From: Dactylellina haptotyla
Taxonomy: Eukaryota > Ascomycota > Orbiliomycetes > Orbiliales > Orbiliaceae
Direction: 5' to 3'
Assembly (NCBI GenBank): GCA_031310005.1
Contig: CM062387.1
Coordinates: 1,922,001-1,986,000 of the forward strand
Length of the DNA: 64,000 bases
The notes under the pieces: model-generated
Database searches by the model: none
The model's input: the letters and a program-made list of their open reading frames with translations, nothing else
What the model was told of the DNA's origin: nothing
Part shown: positions 21,101 to 31,259 of the stretch, one piece after another
Layout of the letters: every line of letters begins with the position of its first letter
Position numbering within the stretch: the first letter of the stretch is position 1
Position numbers and translations under genes: made by a program

Positions 21101-23329
21101 ATAGCACCTTCAACTACGTCCTCCGCGTCTATGAATGAAACCGTTACGATAACGAAAACAGAAACAGAAACAGAAACCATACTTGGCGGAGTTTCTCAAA
21201 TTATCAGCGGTCCTATATCTGTCGTCACCCTTCCGGAGACAGCCATAACTTACACTAGATGGAACGATGGAGAGGACGGGGAAGTTAGAACAGAGATCAT
21301 ACCTGCAGGTGCCATATTCCCCGTACCTGTGGGAGCCGCAGGTTTCTTCGGTGGTATTATTGGTGGATTTGGCGGTCTCTTCAAGGGGTTTGGTAACCTT
21401 CCTGGCGGAGGAGGAGGAGGAGGAGGTGGTGGTGGTGGTGGCGGAGGAGGCGGAGGAGGAGGGGGAGGGGGAGGACCTGGAGGACCAGGAGGACCAGGCA
21501 AGGTAGTAACAGTCAGACTGACGGAATGGCGAACCAAAACCGAAACGGTGACAGAAACTCCAAAGGAGACCCCTACGGATAATCTGACCAAGAACCCTAC
21601 CAGAGATCCGACTGATACGCCGACAGATGGCCCAACAGAGACTCCGACAGATAGTCCAACAGAGACCGCGACCGATGACCCTACTGATACCGATACTAAA
21701 TCAGTCGCCACAACTACAAATAACGATGATCTTAGCTCCTCGATCACCGAGACGGATGCGACTAATACGGACTCTTTCAGTACAGAGTTCACGAGCAATA
21801 CAGATTCGTTCAGCATGGATGTCACTACAACCACTGGTGATGAAACTTTCACAGATTCAACGGCGACGAGGACTAGCTTTGAACTCACGACAACAGATAC
21901 GGATAGCAGAGAAGCAACTTTCAGCGACGAATTTCCAACCACGACGTTCTCCACTAGGGATAAAAATGCTCCAAAGTGCACACCCATATGTCAAACGTTC
22001 ATCAATGGCTGCGGAATTCAATACGGCGGCTGCTACTCGGTCTGTCCTGGAGTTGGCCCTCCAGACTTCATCAAGCCCCCGTGTAAGACCACAACTAGGG
22101 GTTTTACAACCAGCGAAGAGATCTCTTCTTCATCATCGTCAAGCAATTCGAGTAGGGGTCCGGAAACATGGACGACAACCCTACTGCGCACTCATACGAT
22201 TACAGACCTCGAGCATCCCTCTCTGATAAGTATCCCAAGAACGAAAACAGTTATCAAAACGATGGTTCGTCCGCCCAAGCAGACGTTTACCGTTGTCGCA
22301 AACGCCACCAGAACTATCACGGATCTCGAGCATCCTACTCTGATCAGTGTCCCGAAGACAAGGACAATTATCAGAACAATGGTTCGTCCGCCTAAGCAGA
22401 CGCTGACAATTACTGCAGAAGTCACCAGAACAACTACGGATCTCGAGCACCCAACGTTGGTACCAGTACCGAACACACCAAAAATACTCGTTTATGTGAC
22501 AACAGTTTCAACAACTCTACCCATTCCAACGATCACCTCCACGATCAAAAAGTACCGCAGCCGTGCTCAGAAACCGCTGTTAGAAACTGCAAAGGGAGAA
22601 AATAGCACCGGTCTAATGCCAATCCCTGCTCCAAAGATCGGTTTGGAGGTTATAAACGGGAACTGCTATGGCATCTGGGGAAATCGTTATCTTAACCCAA
22701 GCGTCATCGGAGACTACATTAAGAATGTGTTCTGTCCCCGACTAGTCTTCACCGACGCCTACCAGGAGTTATGGATGGAATACTATGAGAACACACCCAA
22801 TCAAGTAGAAATCAGCGTCGCTTGGCAAAAGGGTAAAAAGCCAAATACGACGAGTTGTATCAAATACCTACGTGAGACAATCATCGACGGCTGTGATATA
22901 AATGACCAGAACCCGCTGAACTGGAAGGGAGGCGGTAGAACTACCGGCCCTGACGGCTCATTATGGCAAATTCGCCCGAAGAGCGAACGTATCCATCCTA
23001 GAATCAAGAAGGCGGCCCAGTGCACTTTCACCAATGAAACGGATGGTACTAACTTTTTGTTCCATATGGCCGGGTATGGGTTTTTGGATTCAGACAACGG
23101 CGAGGCCCTGTACAATGGTATCGGTAAGGAGTGTAAGGAAGATTTCAACGATAGATGGGTCTTCAAGTACGAATCCAACGGTGTGGTGGATTCTGCGGAA
23201 GGGACAATCGAGTGGACCGCGCGATATGCGAGCGTCAGCGACCATTCTAGTTGTTTATCTCAGGCGATTAGAAAGGTTAGCGGTATCAAGAGTGTAAATT
23301 GCGTCTATGGGTCATCTAATGTAAATTAA
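18145..23329 (+). CDS. Giant secreted subtilisin-like pseudoenzyme with mucin-like stalk
   Basis: Exons 18145-18447, 18535-18834, 18889-19314 and 19370-23329 (all introns phase 0) give 1662 aa. A signal peptide and an inhibitor-I9-like propeptide (ending EIEYFAPS) precede an S8 subtilisin fold of about residues 165-480. Recognisable S8 landmarks are GDGVTIYVVNSGAKLSH, ARGTSTLALIAG, VLIVCSARTEPN, GEFGYPASMSKSLPKLITVG and ASARVSGLLAYFAG. By alignment to the family the catalytic Asp is Asn193, His is Arg235, Ser is Ile428 and the oxyanion Asn is Arg339, so it should not cleave peptides. Then come about 250 residues of Ser/Thr repeats, a Thr/Glu-rich part, 24 consecutive Gly, a second Thr-rich stretch, a small Cys-rich patch (CTPICQTFINGCG), three repeats of about 35 residues (TITDLEHPxLIS...VRPPKQT) and a C-terminal domain of about 230 residues with NPLNWKGGG and several Cys. 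Likely a cell-surface or secreted binding protein. Confidence 0.82.
21404..21475 (+). repeat. GGN triplet tract encoding 24 glycines
   Basis: Uninterrupted run of GGA/GGT/GGC/GGG codons inside the stalk of the subtilisin-like protein, followed by PGGPGGPG. Mixed codons argue against recent simple slippage only. Confidence 0.95.
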
Positions 23330-23779
23330 TTAACTTCGTTTGGGTATATTTCTTGTGTCACATGTTTCTAGCTGGATTTAGAATTGAATGTTTTTACTGT
23401 TCGATCTTGACCTCACTCGCATATATCAAAATTCGCTTCAACTTTAGTAGAGGCAATTCGAAGCTGGTATGAAGGGAATTTAGAGGTCGTAAAACTGAAA
23501 CTATTATAGACAGAACCAATAAGAAATTTAAGCACTCTCATAATCCTTCTTATACTTCAAACCCCATCTCATCTAACCCGTTCACCAAAGCGTCTATAAC
23601 ATATCCTCCAACCAAAAATCTTTAAACACCAGAAGTAACCTCAAAATTAGCAAAGATGCCAGTAGACCTAATCCTCAAAACCGTAAAACTCCTCTCCCGC
23701 CTAAAATCCGGCAAACTCTTCCTCCCGCCACATAAATATCGGCTACATAGACCATAACCAGCGCTACCGCGTCCTCCGC
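23330..23779 (+). other. Spacer with possible displaced N-terminus of next gene
   Basis: 3' flank of the subtilisin-like gene. At 23656 an ORF starts MPVDLILKTVKLLSRLKSGK, F-box-like in feel, and another frame from about 23729 reads HINIGYIDHNQRYRVLR straight into the next gene. No GT-AG pair joins the two in frame. Confidence 0.35.
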
Positions 23780-24904
23780 ATGCTCCTAACCCCAACCACA
23801 ACATCCCACCACCTGAAAAAAGCCGTCCGCGCAGCGCTGAACCTCGAACGCGAAGCCCGTCTGTGGGTCGGCATGCTCCCTTACGGCTTCGAAATCGAAG
23901 ACTACCGTATCCACCATGTAATCCACCTGCTATCGGGGAACTACATCTCCCCGCAAAAATATCTGAGATTATTCATGCCCCGGAGGTCTTCGTTCCCGTA
24001 TATTCCCGCGAAAAGGTACTTCGGCCGCCTGTTATCGCGGAAAGATAATCTTCGCCAGTTATTAAAACCGTGGAAACAAGATGCCCTGCATTTCTGGGTC
24101 GGGCTTGATGATAGATATGTGGACGTGCGCGGGTACCTCACCACTTTGAACGCGAGTAAATGTATCGCTCAGGAGAAGCGGGATATAAGCACCCGGTGTC
24201 AGGAGCGGTTGAGGGATGAGGTGGTGTATACATACGGATTATTACGGACGTTTCAGTGCGAAGACGAGGAAGGAAACGGTGTGGGGTGGTGGCCGTTCGA
24301 AGATTACACGGAGCGGTATAGATGTCAGATTACAGACGAATATTTGACCGCGCAGCAGACGTGCGCGACGCTGATATACCCTTATAGTTCGATGTTTGAT
24401 CTGGCAGGGCTGGATACGGAGCTTGTGGCGCAGTTGGCGAGTGCAGATAATGGGTTGGTTATTTATGAGCCTGTGGCGAGAATGTTTGATGATTTTGGGA
24501 TTACGATTAAAAAGCTGCTGGTGGGCGAGGGGGTAGAAGGGGAGGGAATTGGGAGGGTTGGGTATTTTCTCAAAGTTGCAAACCAGTCGCTGATGAACCG
24601 GTCTGTTTTTGCGGGTGAGGATTTGGAGGGTATCGAGGAACGGAGGAAGATGCGGTATAGCGATCTTGACGGGAAGGAGATATTCTTCTCTGATGGGAAC
24701 GAGATGACCCCGTTAGATCAATTTCTGGAATGGCATGCAAAGATGGCGGTATACCTCGTCGAACACGGCAAGAAGACGAAGATGCAACAGGATGAATTGG
24801 AGGTGATGAGTAACGGATCTAGCGCGTATCCTACTTCGAGGAACAGTCATGAATCGATGAGTATTGAATTCGCAATTGGGGATTCTTACATTCTGAATTA
24901 CTAG
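23780..24904 (+). CDS. Hypothetical protein, possibly longer at the N-terminus
   Basis: 374 codons from the first in-frame ATG. The frame is open and protein-like for about 17 codons upstream (GYIDHNQRYRVLRMLLTP), so the true start may lie further 5'. The protein is hydrophilic with no signal peptide or membrane segment. It contains SPQKYLRLFMPRRSSFPYIP, WVGLDDRYVDVRGYLTTLNA, WWPFEDYTERYRCQITDEYL and FSDGNEMTPLDQFLEWH. I do not recognise the family. It resembles fungal F-box or 'cyclin-like' style hypothetical proteins only in general character. It ends 35 bp before the stop of the MATE gene, so the two are tightly convergent. Confidence 0.6.
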   Translation: MLLTPTTTSHHLKKAVRAALNLEREARLWVGMLPYGFEIEDYRIHHVIHLLSGNYISPQKYLRLFMPRRSSFPYIPAKRYFGRLLSRKDNLRQLLKPWKQDALHFWVGLDDRYVDVRGYLTTLNASKCIAQEKRDISTRCQERLRDEVVYTYGLLRTFQCEDEEGNGVGWWPFEDYTERYRCQITDEYLTAQQTCATLIYPYSSMFDLAGLDTELVAQLASADNGLVIYEPVARMFDDFGITIKKLLVGEGVEGEGIGRVGYFLKVANQSLMNRSVFAGEDLEGIEERRKMRYSDLDGKEIFFSDGNEMTPLDQFLEWHAKMAVYLVEHGKKTKMQQDELEVMSNGSSAYPTSRNSHESMSIEFAIGDSYILNY

Positions 24905-24938
24905 CAGTAAATATACAAGGGGAAGCAATAAACAGTCT

Positions 24939-26796
24939 TCAGATACTCTCCTGAATAGGTGCCATCTCGCTCCTTCCGCTTCTAAGCCATAGCGCCCACA
25001 CCGCATCGACAAACAATATGATGCCAAAGCTGACGACTAATGATCCGCCAAATATCCACCGATGGTATAACCAGGCATTGTCCTCGTTCATATCGATCTT
25101 AGTGATCGCAATGCACCATGGCAGGACATACAGGATATTAGACCCGAGAGATTGATATAAGTACCATCTCGGCTGAGTGGCCAGTAGAACCGTTGCCATC
25201 TGCGTGCTCAAAGCATAAAATATATAGCACCACTCAATGCTCTAAAAGATCTTTATCAGCATCAAATCATTTGTTTATATAGAACAAGCCACTTACCTTC
25301 CACATCATCTCTGTCGTCTTCGCCACCGTATCACTATTGGACAAGTAATACGCAAACGACCTAACCCCGCCCGTATAAGCCAGTACAATAAACAGCAATA
25401 TCTCCACAAAGAAAACGATAGCAAACGACCTCATCGCCGGAGTTACAATCCCTACCCGTATACCCGTTAGCTCTCTAAACCACACCCAATAGATCCTTAG
25501 TTAACTTCAAATTATTATAGAAAAACTTACGATAAATATCCAACCAACTAGCCTTAGCCCTCCTAAGCTGCCACCCGACCTTCGCCCGCCACTTGCCCCA
25601 TTTATGCCCCACAAACGTCACCGCGGAAGCCTCAAGCGCCTGCACGGGGACCATGATCAACCCCCACCGAATAGTATTGAACACCCCCCATGCAGTAGCA
25701 TAGTTATTCCCCATACTGACAATATTGCTAATCAGCCACAGATAAAGCGCATTCCGCACCGCCGATTCCGCGAAAGTGAATACCCCCGCGCGAAGTAACT
25801 GCTTCAACGCGATCCAGCTCGGTTTCGTGACTAATTTTAATCCGACGGGGGTGGTCGAGACGGTTTTGCGGCTTATGGCTATGAAGTATAGTAAGCCCGC
25901 TAGGGCGCCGCATCCGTCGCATGCGAGTCGGATGCCCGCTTGGGTGTTCACTGTCGGCGAGGAGTGTTTGTTCGGGCGGACCGTGGAGATGAGTGCCAGG
26001 TCTAAGATTATATTCAAGAACGTGGCGGCGGCTGATATACCCAACGGGACGTCCGGGCGATCGAGTGCTCGCGTGGCGGCGGATACTGCGGCGGAAATGG
26101 CGGAGAAGAGGGTAGAGAACGAGGAGATGCGGACGTATGTTAGTGACGCTTGGCGGATTTCCTCGGGGACGAAGCTGTTTGCGAAACTGGCGGCCGCGGA
26201 GCAGAATATTATGGATAGGAGGAGGCCGAGGAGGGTTTGTGTGTAGATTAACGTGTAGGTCATGTTCACCCGGGAGGTTAGAGAACGGGTGGAGCGGTCG
26301 CCGATTACCGCGTAGACGCCGCGGGGCAGACCTTCGTTTATGACCTCCGCGAAGACGCCGATATAGCTAAGGCATATATATCAACATATTATTCGCCATG
26401 AGTTGATATTTGATATATAATCGAGTTATACTTGGTTGGAGAAGTAGTAAACTTACGTGTATGCATCGGTCGTGGCGACCATGGAACCATCGATATTAGC
26501 CACCCATAACTTCGACAGAGTGCCGTATAATGCCGGCAAGAGGAAAGTGCAGACATTAAACAGGATTGATCCGAAATATCTATCCGGATATTCGTCAGGT
26601 TAATATGATCCTACATACCACCAGGGGTTCGAGTAAAATCCAAAGCAGAAGGAGCATATAACGAAACCTACCTTTCCCGACTCCACCAAACCGCTCTCGC
26701 ATCCTCCTCATCTATACCTCTCAATTCCTGCTCTCGTACTTCCTCATCTCTATCATCCGTAGCCTGTAATTCGTTCCGCTTAGTATCATCCATCAT
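24939..26796 (-). CDS. MATE-family multidrug/toxin efflux transporter
   Basis: Five exons: 26796-26672, 26579-26457, 26366-25531, 25472-25297 and 25241-24939; the frame closes at 520 aa, a usual length for fungal MATE proteins. An acidic cytosolic N-terminus ([20 protein letters not shown]) precedes about 12 membrane segments. Examples are [70 protein letters not shown] and [32 protein letters not shown] and [20 protein letters not shown] fit the family's inter-helix loops. It would export organic cations or metabolites by H+ or Na+ antiport at the plasma membrane or vacuole. The reading frame extends to 26907, but the MMDD start was preferred. The donor of intron 3 pairs with an AG inside TTTAGAG; other choices break the frame. 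Confidence 0.82.
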
Positions 26797-27949
26797 AAAA
26801 AAATCCTCACATACAATTGTGTTGTCGACGCCGTCCAGGATAGTTACACAGAGTCTCCGAAAATACAAGGGACACAAGCCATATCCAGGAAATCCACCAG
26901 CGACCAAGAAAGGACTGATATACTCCTCTACAAACTCACCTTCACCTTCCTATACCCCCACCGCGAAAACATTGTTGAGGGAAAAAAATCCAGCCGTGCG
27001 AACCCCGCATTCAAATGATGCCTGAAATTTGTCTTTCGCAAATCCAAGAGGTGTGAAATGGTAAAGAAGTTAGCTTTAGCTTCCGGGTCCGTGTGTGTGG
27101 GCGATGAGTGCGCGCCTCAAATGTCATAGGTCCGAGAAAACATGGCGCTAGCAAGTGGAGCGGATGACCGAATACGGTACCCAGCCAAGGTAAGGTCGCA
27201 CAAGGCCCCTGGCGCCAGGGGGTGGACGTTGCCTGTCAGACCGCATTCAGAAATGCCACAGCCGGGACTATCGTACATATCACTTCACATGGGGCTACTT
27301 GATATTAAGAGAGACTTTTATAAAAGGTTGACAATGAAATCTATCACTAGCGAAAAAAGAAGACTGTTTCCATCGAATCATTCTATTGAAACGTGCAAGA
27401 TACATGCGGGAATGTAAGAGACGCATATTTGAAATAACAACAAGGGAAAGCGTAATATATCGTTGTCGTTAAAGCGGTAGCAGACACGAAGGCAGCGAAA
27501 AAAATCGACATCAATGGAAAAAAATTAAAAAAGAAAAAAAAAAGATGAAACCATCACCCTACTTTTGATTCAAATAAAAAACACTCTGAAAATCGGATCA
27601 AACTTTTCCTTTCTCCCAGCAAGCAAATAAGCAACGCAAATCTCTCAGCAGAAAAAAGAAAACCGTGCGAGCCGAAAACCAGAGAGCAGAAGAAAGAAAA
27701 GCGGTTGTGTTGGAAGGTAGGTGGTTGTGTTCGTCGAACGGAGGGAGGTGGTTTCAGATTAACGGAAAGGAAAAGTTTTTATGGCGGTGTTTTCCGCAAT
27801 AAGGTTATCAAAGATATGATGTTTCGTATCAAAGCGTGGTCTGTAGTCGTTGTTTCAATTCGTGGGATAATTTCAGTAGGTACATATTCCGTTCATGCAA
27901 TTTTTTCAGAGTAGTAGAAGTTGTAAAATCCGGGAGTTTAGTAAGACGT
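26797..27949. other. Intergenic: MATE promoter and eIF4A 3' flank
   Basis: 1.15 kb, A-rich around 27500-27545, with no credible gene. Confidence 0.6.
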
Positions 27950-28209
27950 TTAGATAAGGTCGGCGACGTTCCTGGTAGCGGGGGTTAGCATGAAAATTCG
28001 AAGAAATAAAACTATGGAAAGTGGCGAAAACTCACATTGGCATTTCCTCGATCTGGGTGGCGTAGAACCTTTCGATTTCGCGCATCATTCCGACATCTTC
28101 AGCGGTAACAAAGTTGATGGAGACACCCTTACGACCGAAACGACCGCCACGGCCGATACGATGGATGTAGTTCTCCTTGTTGGTTGGGAGATCGTAGTTG
28201 ATGACAAGG

Positions 28210-28244
<35 letters not shown>

Positions 28245-29420
28245 ATCGGTGGTGATCAAGACACGGGAAGATCCGGATCGGAACTCCTTCATGATGGTAT
28301 CACGCTGACCCTGTTCCATATCACCGTGCATGGCAGAGACAGTGAAATCACGCTCAGTAAGCTTGTTGGTGAGCCAGTCGACCTTTCTGCGGGTGTTGCA
28401 GAAGATGACAGCCTGGGTGATGGTGACGGTTTCATACAAATCGGAGAGTGTGTCGAGTTTCCACTCTTCCTTTTCAACGGCGATATAGAACTGTTTGATA
28501 CCTTCGAGGGTGAGTTCGTCCTTCTTGACCAAGATACGGACGGGTTCACGCATGAACTTGGTGGTAACCTCCAAGACGTCCTGTGGCATGGTGGCGGAGA
28601 GGAGGACGACCTGGGTGGATTGTGGGAGGAGCTGGAAGATGTCGTAGATTTGGTCGGTGAAACCACGCTGATTAAACCATCACTATTAGCAATCCGATAG
28701 ATAAAATATGTACCGTTAGAGAGGAGGAGGGGTGAAAAAAACTTACAGACAACATCTCGTCGGCCTCGTCGAGGATGAAGAGCTTGAGCTTGTCAGTCTT
28801 GAGGGCTCCACGCTTGATCATATCGAAGACACGGCCGGGAGTTCCAACGACGACGTGGACACCCTTTCTCAAGATATCCATGTCTTCACGAACGTTGGTA
28901 CCGCCGACACAGCCGTGGGTGTCGATGCTGAGGAAGTCGCCGAGAGCGGTGACGACCTTCTGGATCTGGAGAGCCAACTCACGGGTTGGGCCCAAGATCA
29001 AAGCCTGGCAGGCCTTGAGATCGGGGTCAACCTTCTGGAGGCAGGAGATGGAGAAAGTGGCAGTCTTTCCGGTACCGGATTGAGCCTGAGCGATGACATC
29101 GTGGCCCTTGATGACTGGGACGATAGCACGCTGCTGGATGGCGGATGGACGCTCGAAACTAAGGATTTGTCAGTATAGATTCAACGATAAGGAGTCTTAT
29201 ATAGCGGAACATCAGCATACCCATAAGCGTAGATACCTGTATAAAAAAAAGAGTATATTAGTTTCAATGTCCGCACAATTTATATAAGCAGATATTTGGA
29301 TAGCTTGTACGTACCTCGGAGAAGCTCTGCCTTCAAGTCCATCTGATCGAAGCTCTCGACGATCTCATCGTAGTTGCTCTCGATCTGACTCTCCTCCGGG
29401 TTGGTCAAAGGTTCAGCCAT
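27950..29420 (-). CDS. TIF1: Translation initiation factor eIF4A, DEAD-box RNA helicase
   Basis: Five exons: 29420-29315, 29235-29220 (only 16 nt), 29158-28747, 28667-28036 and 27971-27950, giving 395 aa. All helicase motifs are present in order: Q motif FERPSAIQQ, Walker [23 protein letters not shown] (ILDEADEML), SAT (LSATMP in the exon joined at 28667), [19 protein letters not shown] and [13 protein letters not shown]. The C-terminus EEMPMNVADLI matches fungal eIF4A. The 16-nt exon encodes GIYAYG and is required to link LKAELLRG to FERPS. It unwinds 5' UTR structure as part of eIF4F. Its 5' flank is pyrimidine/purine-rich, as usual for highly expressed fungal genes. Confidence 0.97.
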
Positions 29421-31259
29421 GATTGCGAAGGCGGGGATGGGAGAATTCAGAAAGCGATAATTGCCTCCTGAATTACTGGATTTCCGGTGGAAATAGCGAG
29501 GGAAAAGCCGGGTGTAAGTGGCTTTAGGAAGGAGTCCTTATTGCTCTTCGAAGGAAGAGAAAAAAGGGCAGTATGGGACTTTAAGAAGTCGGAGGGGCGG
29601 ACCTTTCTCGATTGCTCAAGAGAAAGGACAAGGCCGGTAACAGATTCTGACGGAAAGATCCCTTCTTCGTGCTTGACGCAGAAAAAGAGAAGCCGGTACA
29701 GGAATCTGTAGCTGCTGGGAGCTAGAAAGGCGTATATAAGAAGTGCTTGGAAGACCGCAGGGTTCCAAACAACGACGATACGAAGAAGCGAAGAGGAACG
29801 AGGTCTATCTGCAACAAGTGAGATAGAGCTGAGTTTCCTGCTGGAGATCGGGACGAAATCAATTCTGCCCGAAGAGTGTGCGATGTGTGGGGGTTCTGGT
29901 GAGTTTCTCTGTGGTTGTAGATTCTTTGGTTGATGGAGGGGAAGAAGGGAAGGGAAGAGGAAGAGAAAATCTTTTTTGAATTTATTGTTGCTCGGAGGTG
30001 CTCCCAGTTGAGAGGGGCAATCTTTTTTTTTTTTTTTTTTCTCACTTTCCGCTTTGTTGTTTTTTTGGTGGTGCTACAGAATTTTCCCCGACGTACGCTC
30101 AACACAACCGCCCGCTCTCATACAAACGGCCCTCCTCGTCCTTCTGCTCTCACGGCGACGCTAGCACGGATCAAAGCAAGCGTCATGGCCCAAGTGAGCT
30201 GTCTCGTCGTCGTTGAGGAACTCGACGTTTGGACGGCGGGTGGGGTTCCCTTCAGGCAGCTCCATCCAGAAAGAGTGCATGTCTACATATGCAAATCTGG
30301 TGCCCCCCGCTAGCTTCTTTCAGTCCTCGGAACACTGCTAGCCCACACCAGAACAGAGAAAGAAAGAAAGAAAAAAACATGTCCTTCTTTGTCGATAAGA
30401 TTAGAAACACTCGAGGAAAATTTTTCGTACCCTAGCAAGAGTCATCCTGCAGCAAATGACATTGTTAGAAGGGGGAATGCCCTGTCGCTCCTCTCTAACT
30501 ATTGCTGTGCTTTGCCCCATGGGCCCAGTATATTTCCCCAATTTCCCCCGCCTGGAACCCCTCGTAAATTGCCCAGCTCTGCGCTGTGAGCTCGAAGCTA
30601 GCAATTGTCTCTGGCAAAAGGTTCATGACTTTCGCACAGCTTGCGCTTTTAGCACAAACAGAAGAGTCATATCTCACTTGATGCGCAAACTAGAGCCGAT
30701 CAGGGGGGAATAAAATAAAATAAAATAAAAAAGACTGAGAGAGAACCAAAAAAAAGGTTGTCCTCTTCGTCATGCGTGGAGACATGTTTGATCCCAAATT
30801 AAATCTTTTTTCGTCTTTGGACGGCATTTCCGTCCCATTTTCTTGCATGAAAACTCGGGTCTTCCAGGCATTCCAGAAGCCCCTCCTCCTTATCTTATCA
30901 AGATCCCAGCCAAACCTCTCCCATGCGGCTTAAAACCTTTTACGCCACTATTTCTAAAATATCACAAATACAACACATCCTTTATTTCTACCCCGTATCC
31001 GGCACTTTGTGGCCAAGGCTGTCTTCACGTGCGCCGGAGATCGATTACAAATATCGTTCGAGATGATAGGGACGTAGTAAAGTTTGACTCATTAGCCACG
31101 ACGAAAGTTTGACTCACCAACTGGTGATCTTTACACTCTTAAATCCCTAGGAGTTGAGGCAAGCCCAAATTATCTACTAAATTAGTCACGAAAACTCGAG
31201 CTTTAATGCAAATGAAATTTCCAAATCGCTTGTTGTCCACGAGGCCAAATTTTCATTTC
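29421..31259. other. Long intergenic region upstream of eIF4A
   Basis: 1.8 kb with simple-sequence features only: a T tract of about 18 at 30022-30040 within a pyrimidine-rich stretch and an (AAAAT)n run near 30712-30730. ORFs here have random composition. It probably contains the eIF4A promoter and 5' UTR. Confidence 0.6.

Noticed and set aside
20299-21987. Minus-strand Val/Ser/Pro-rich ORFs inside the subtilisin-like gene
   Set aside because: Antisense shadows of the Ser/Thr and Gly repeats; no start context or domain.
26797-26907. Longer N-terminus for the MATE transporter
   Set aside because: The frame is open, but the extra residues lack the acidic, disordered character of the rest, and MMDD is a more usual start.
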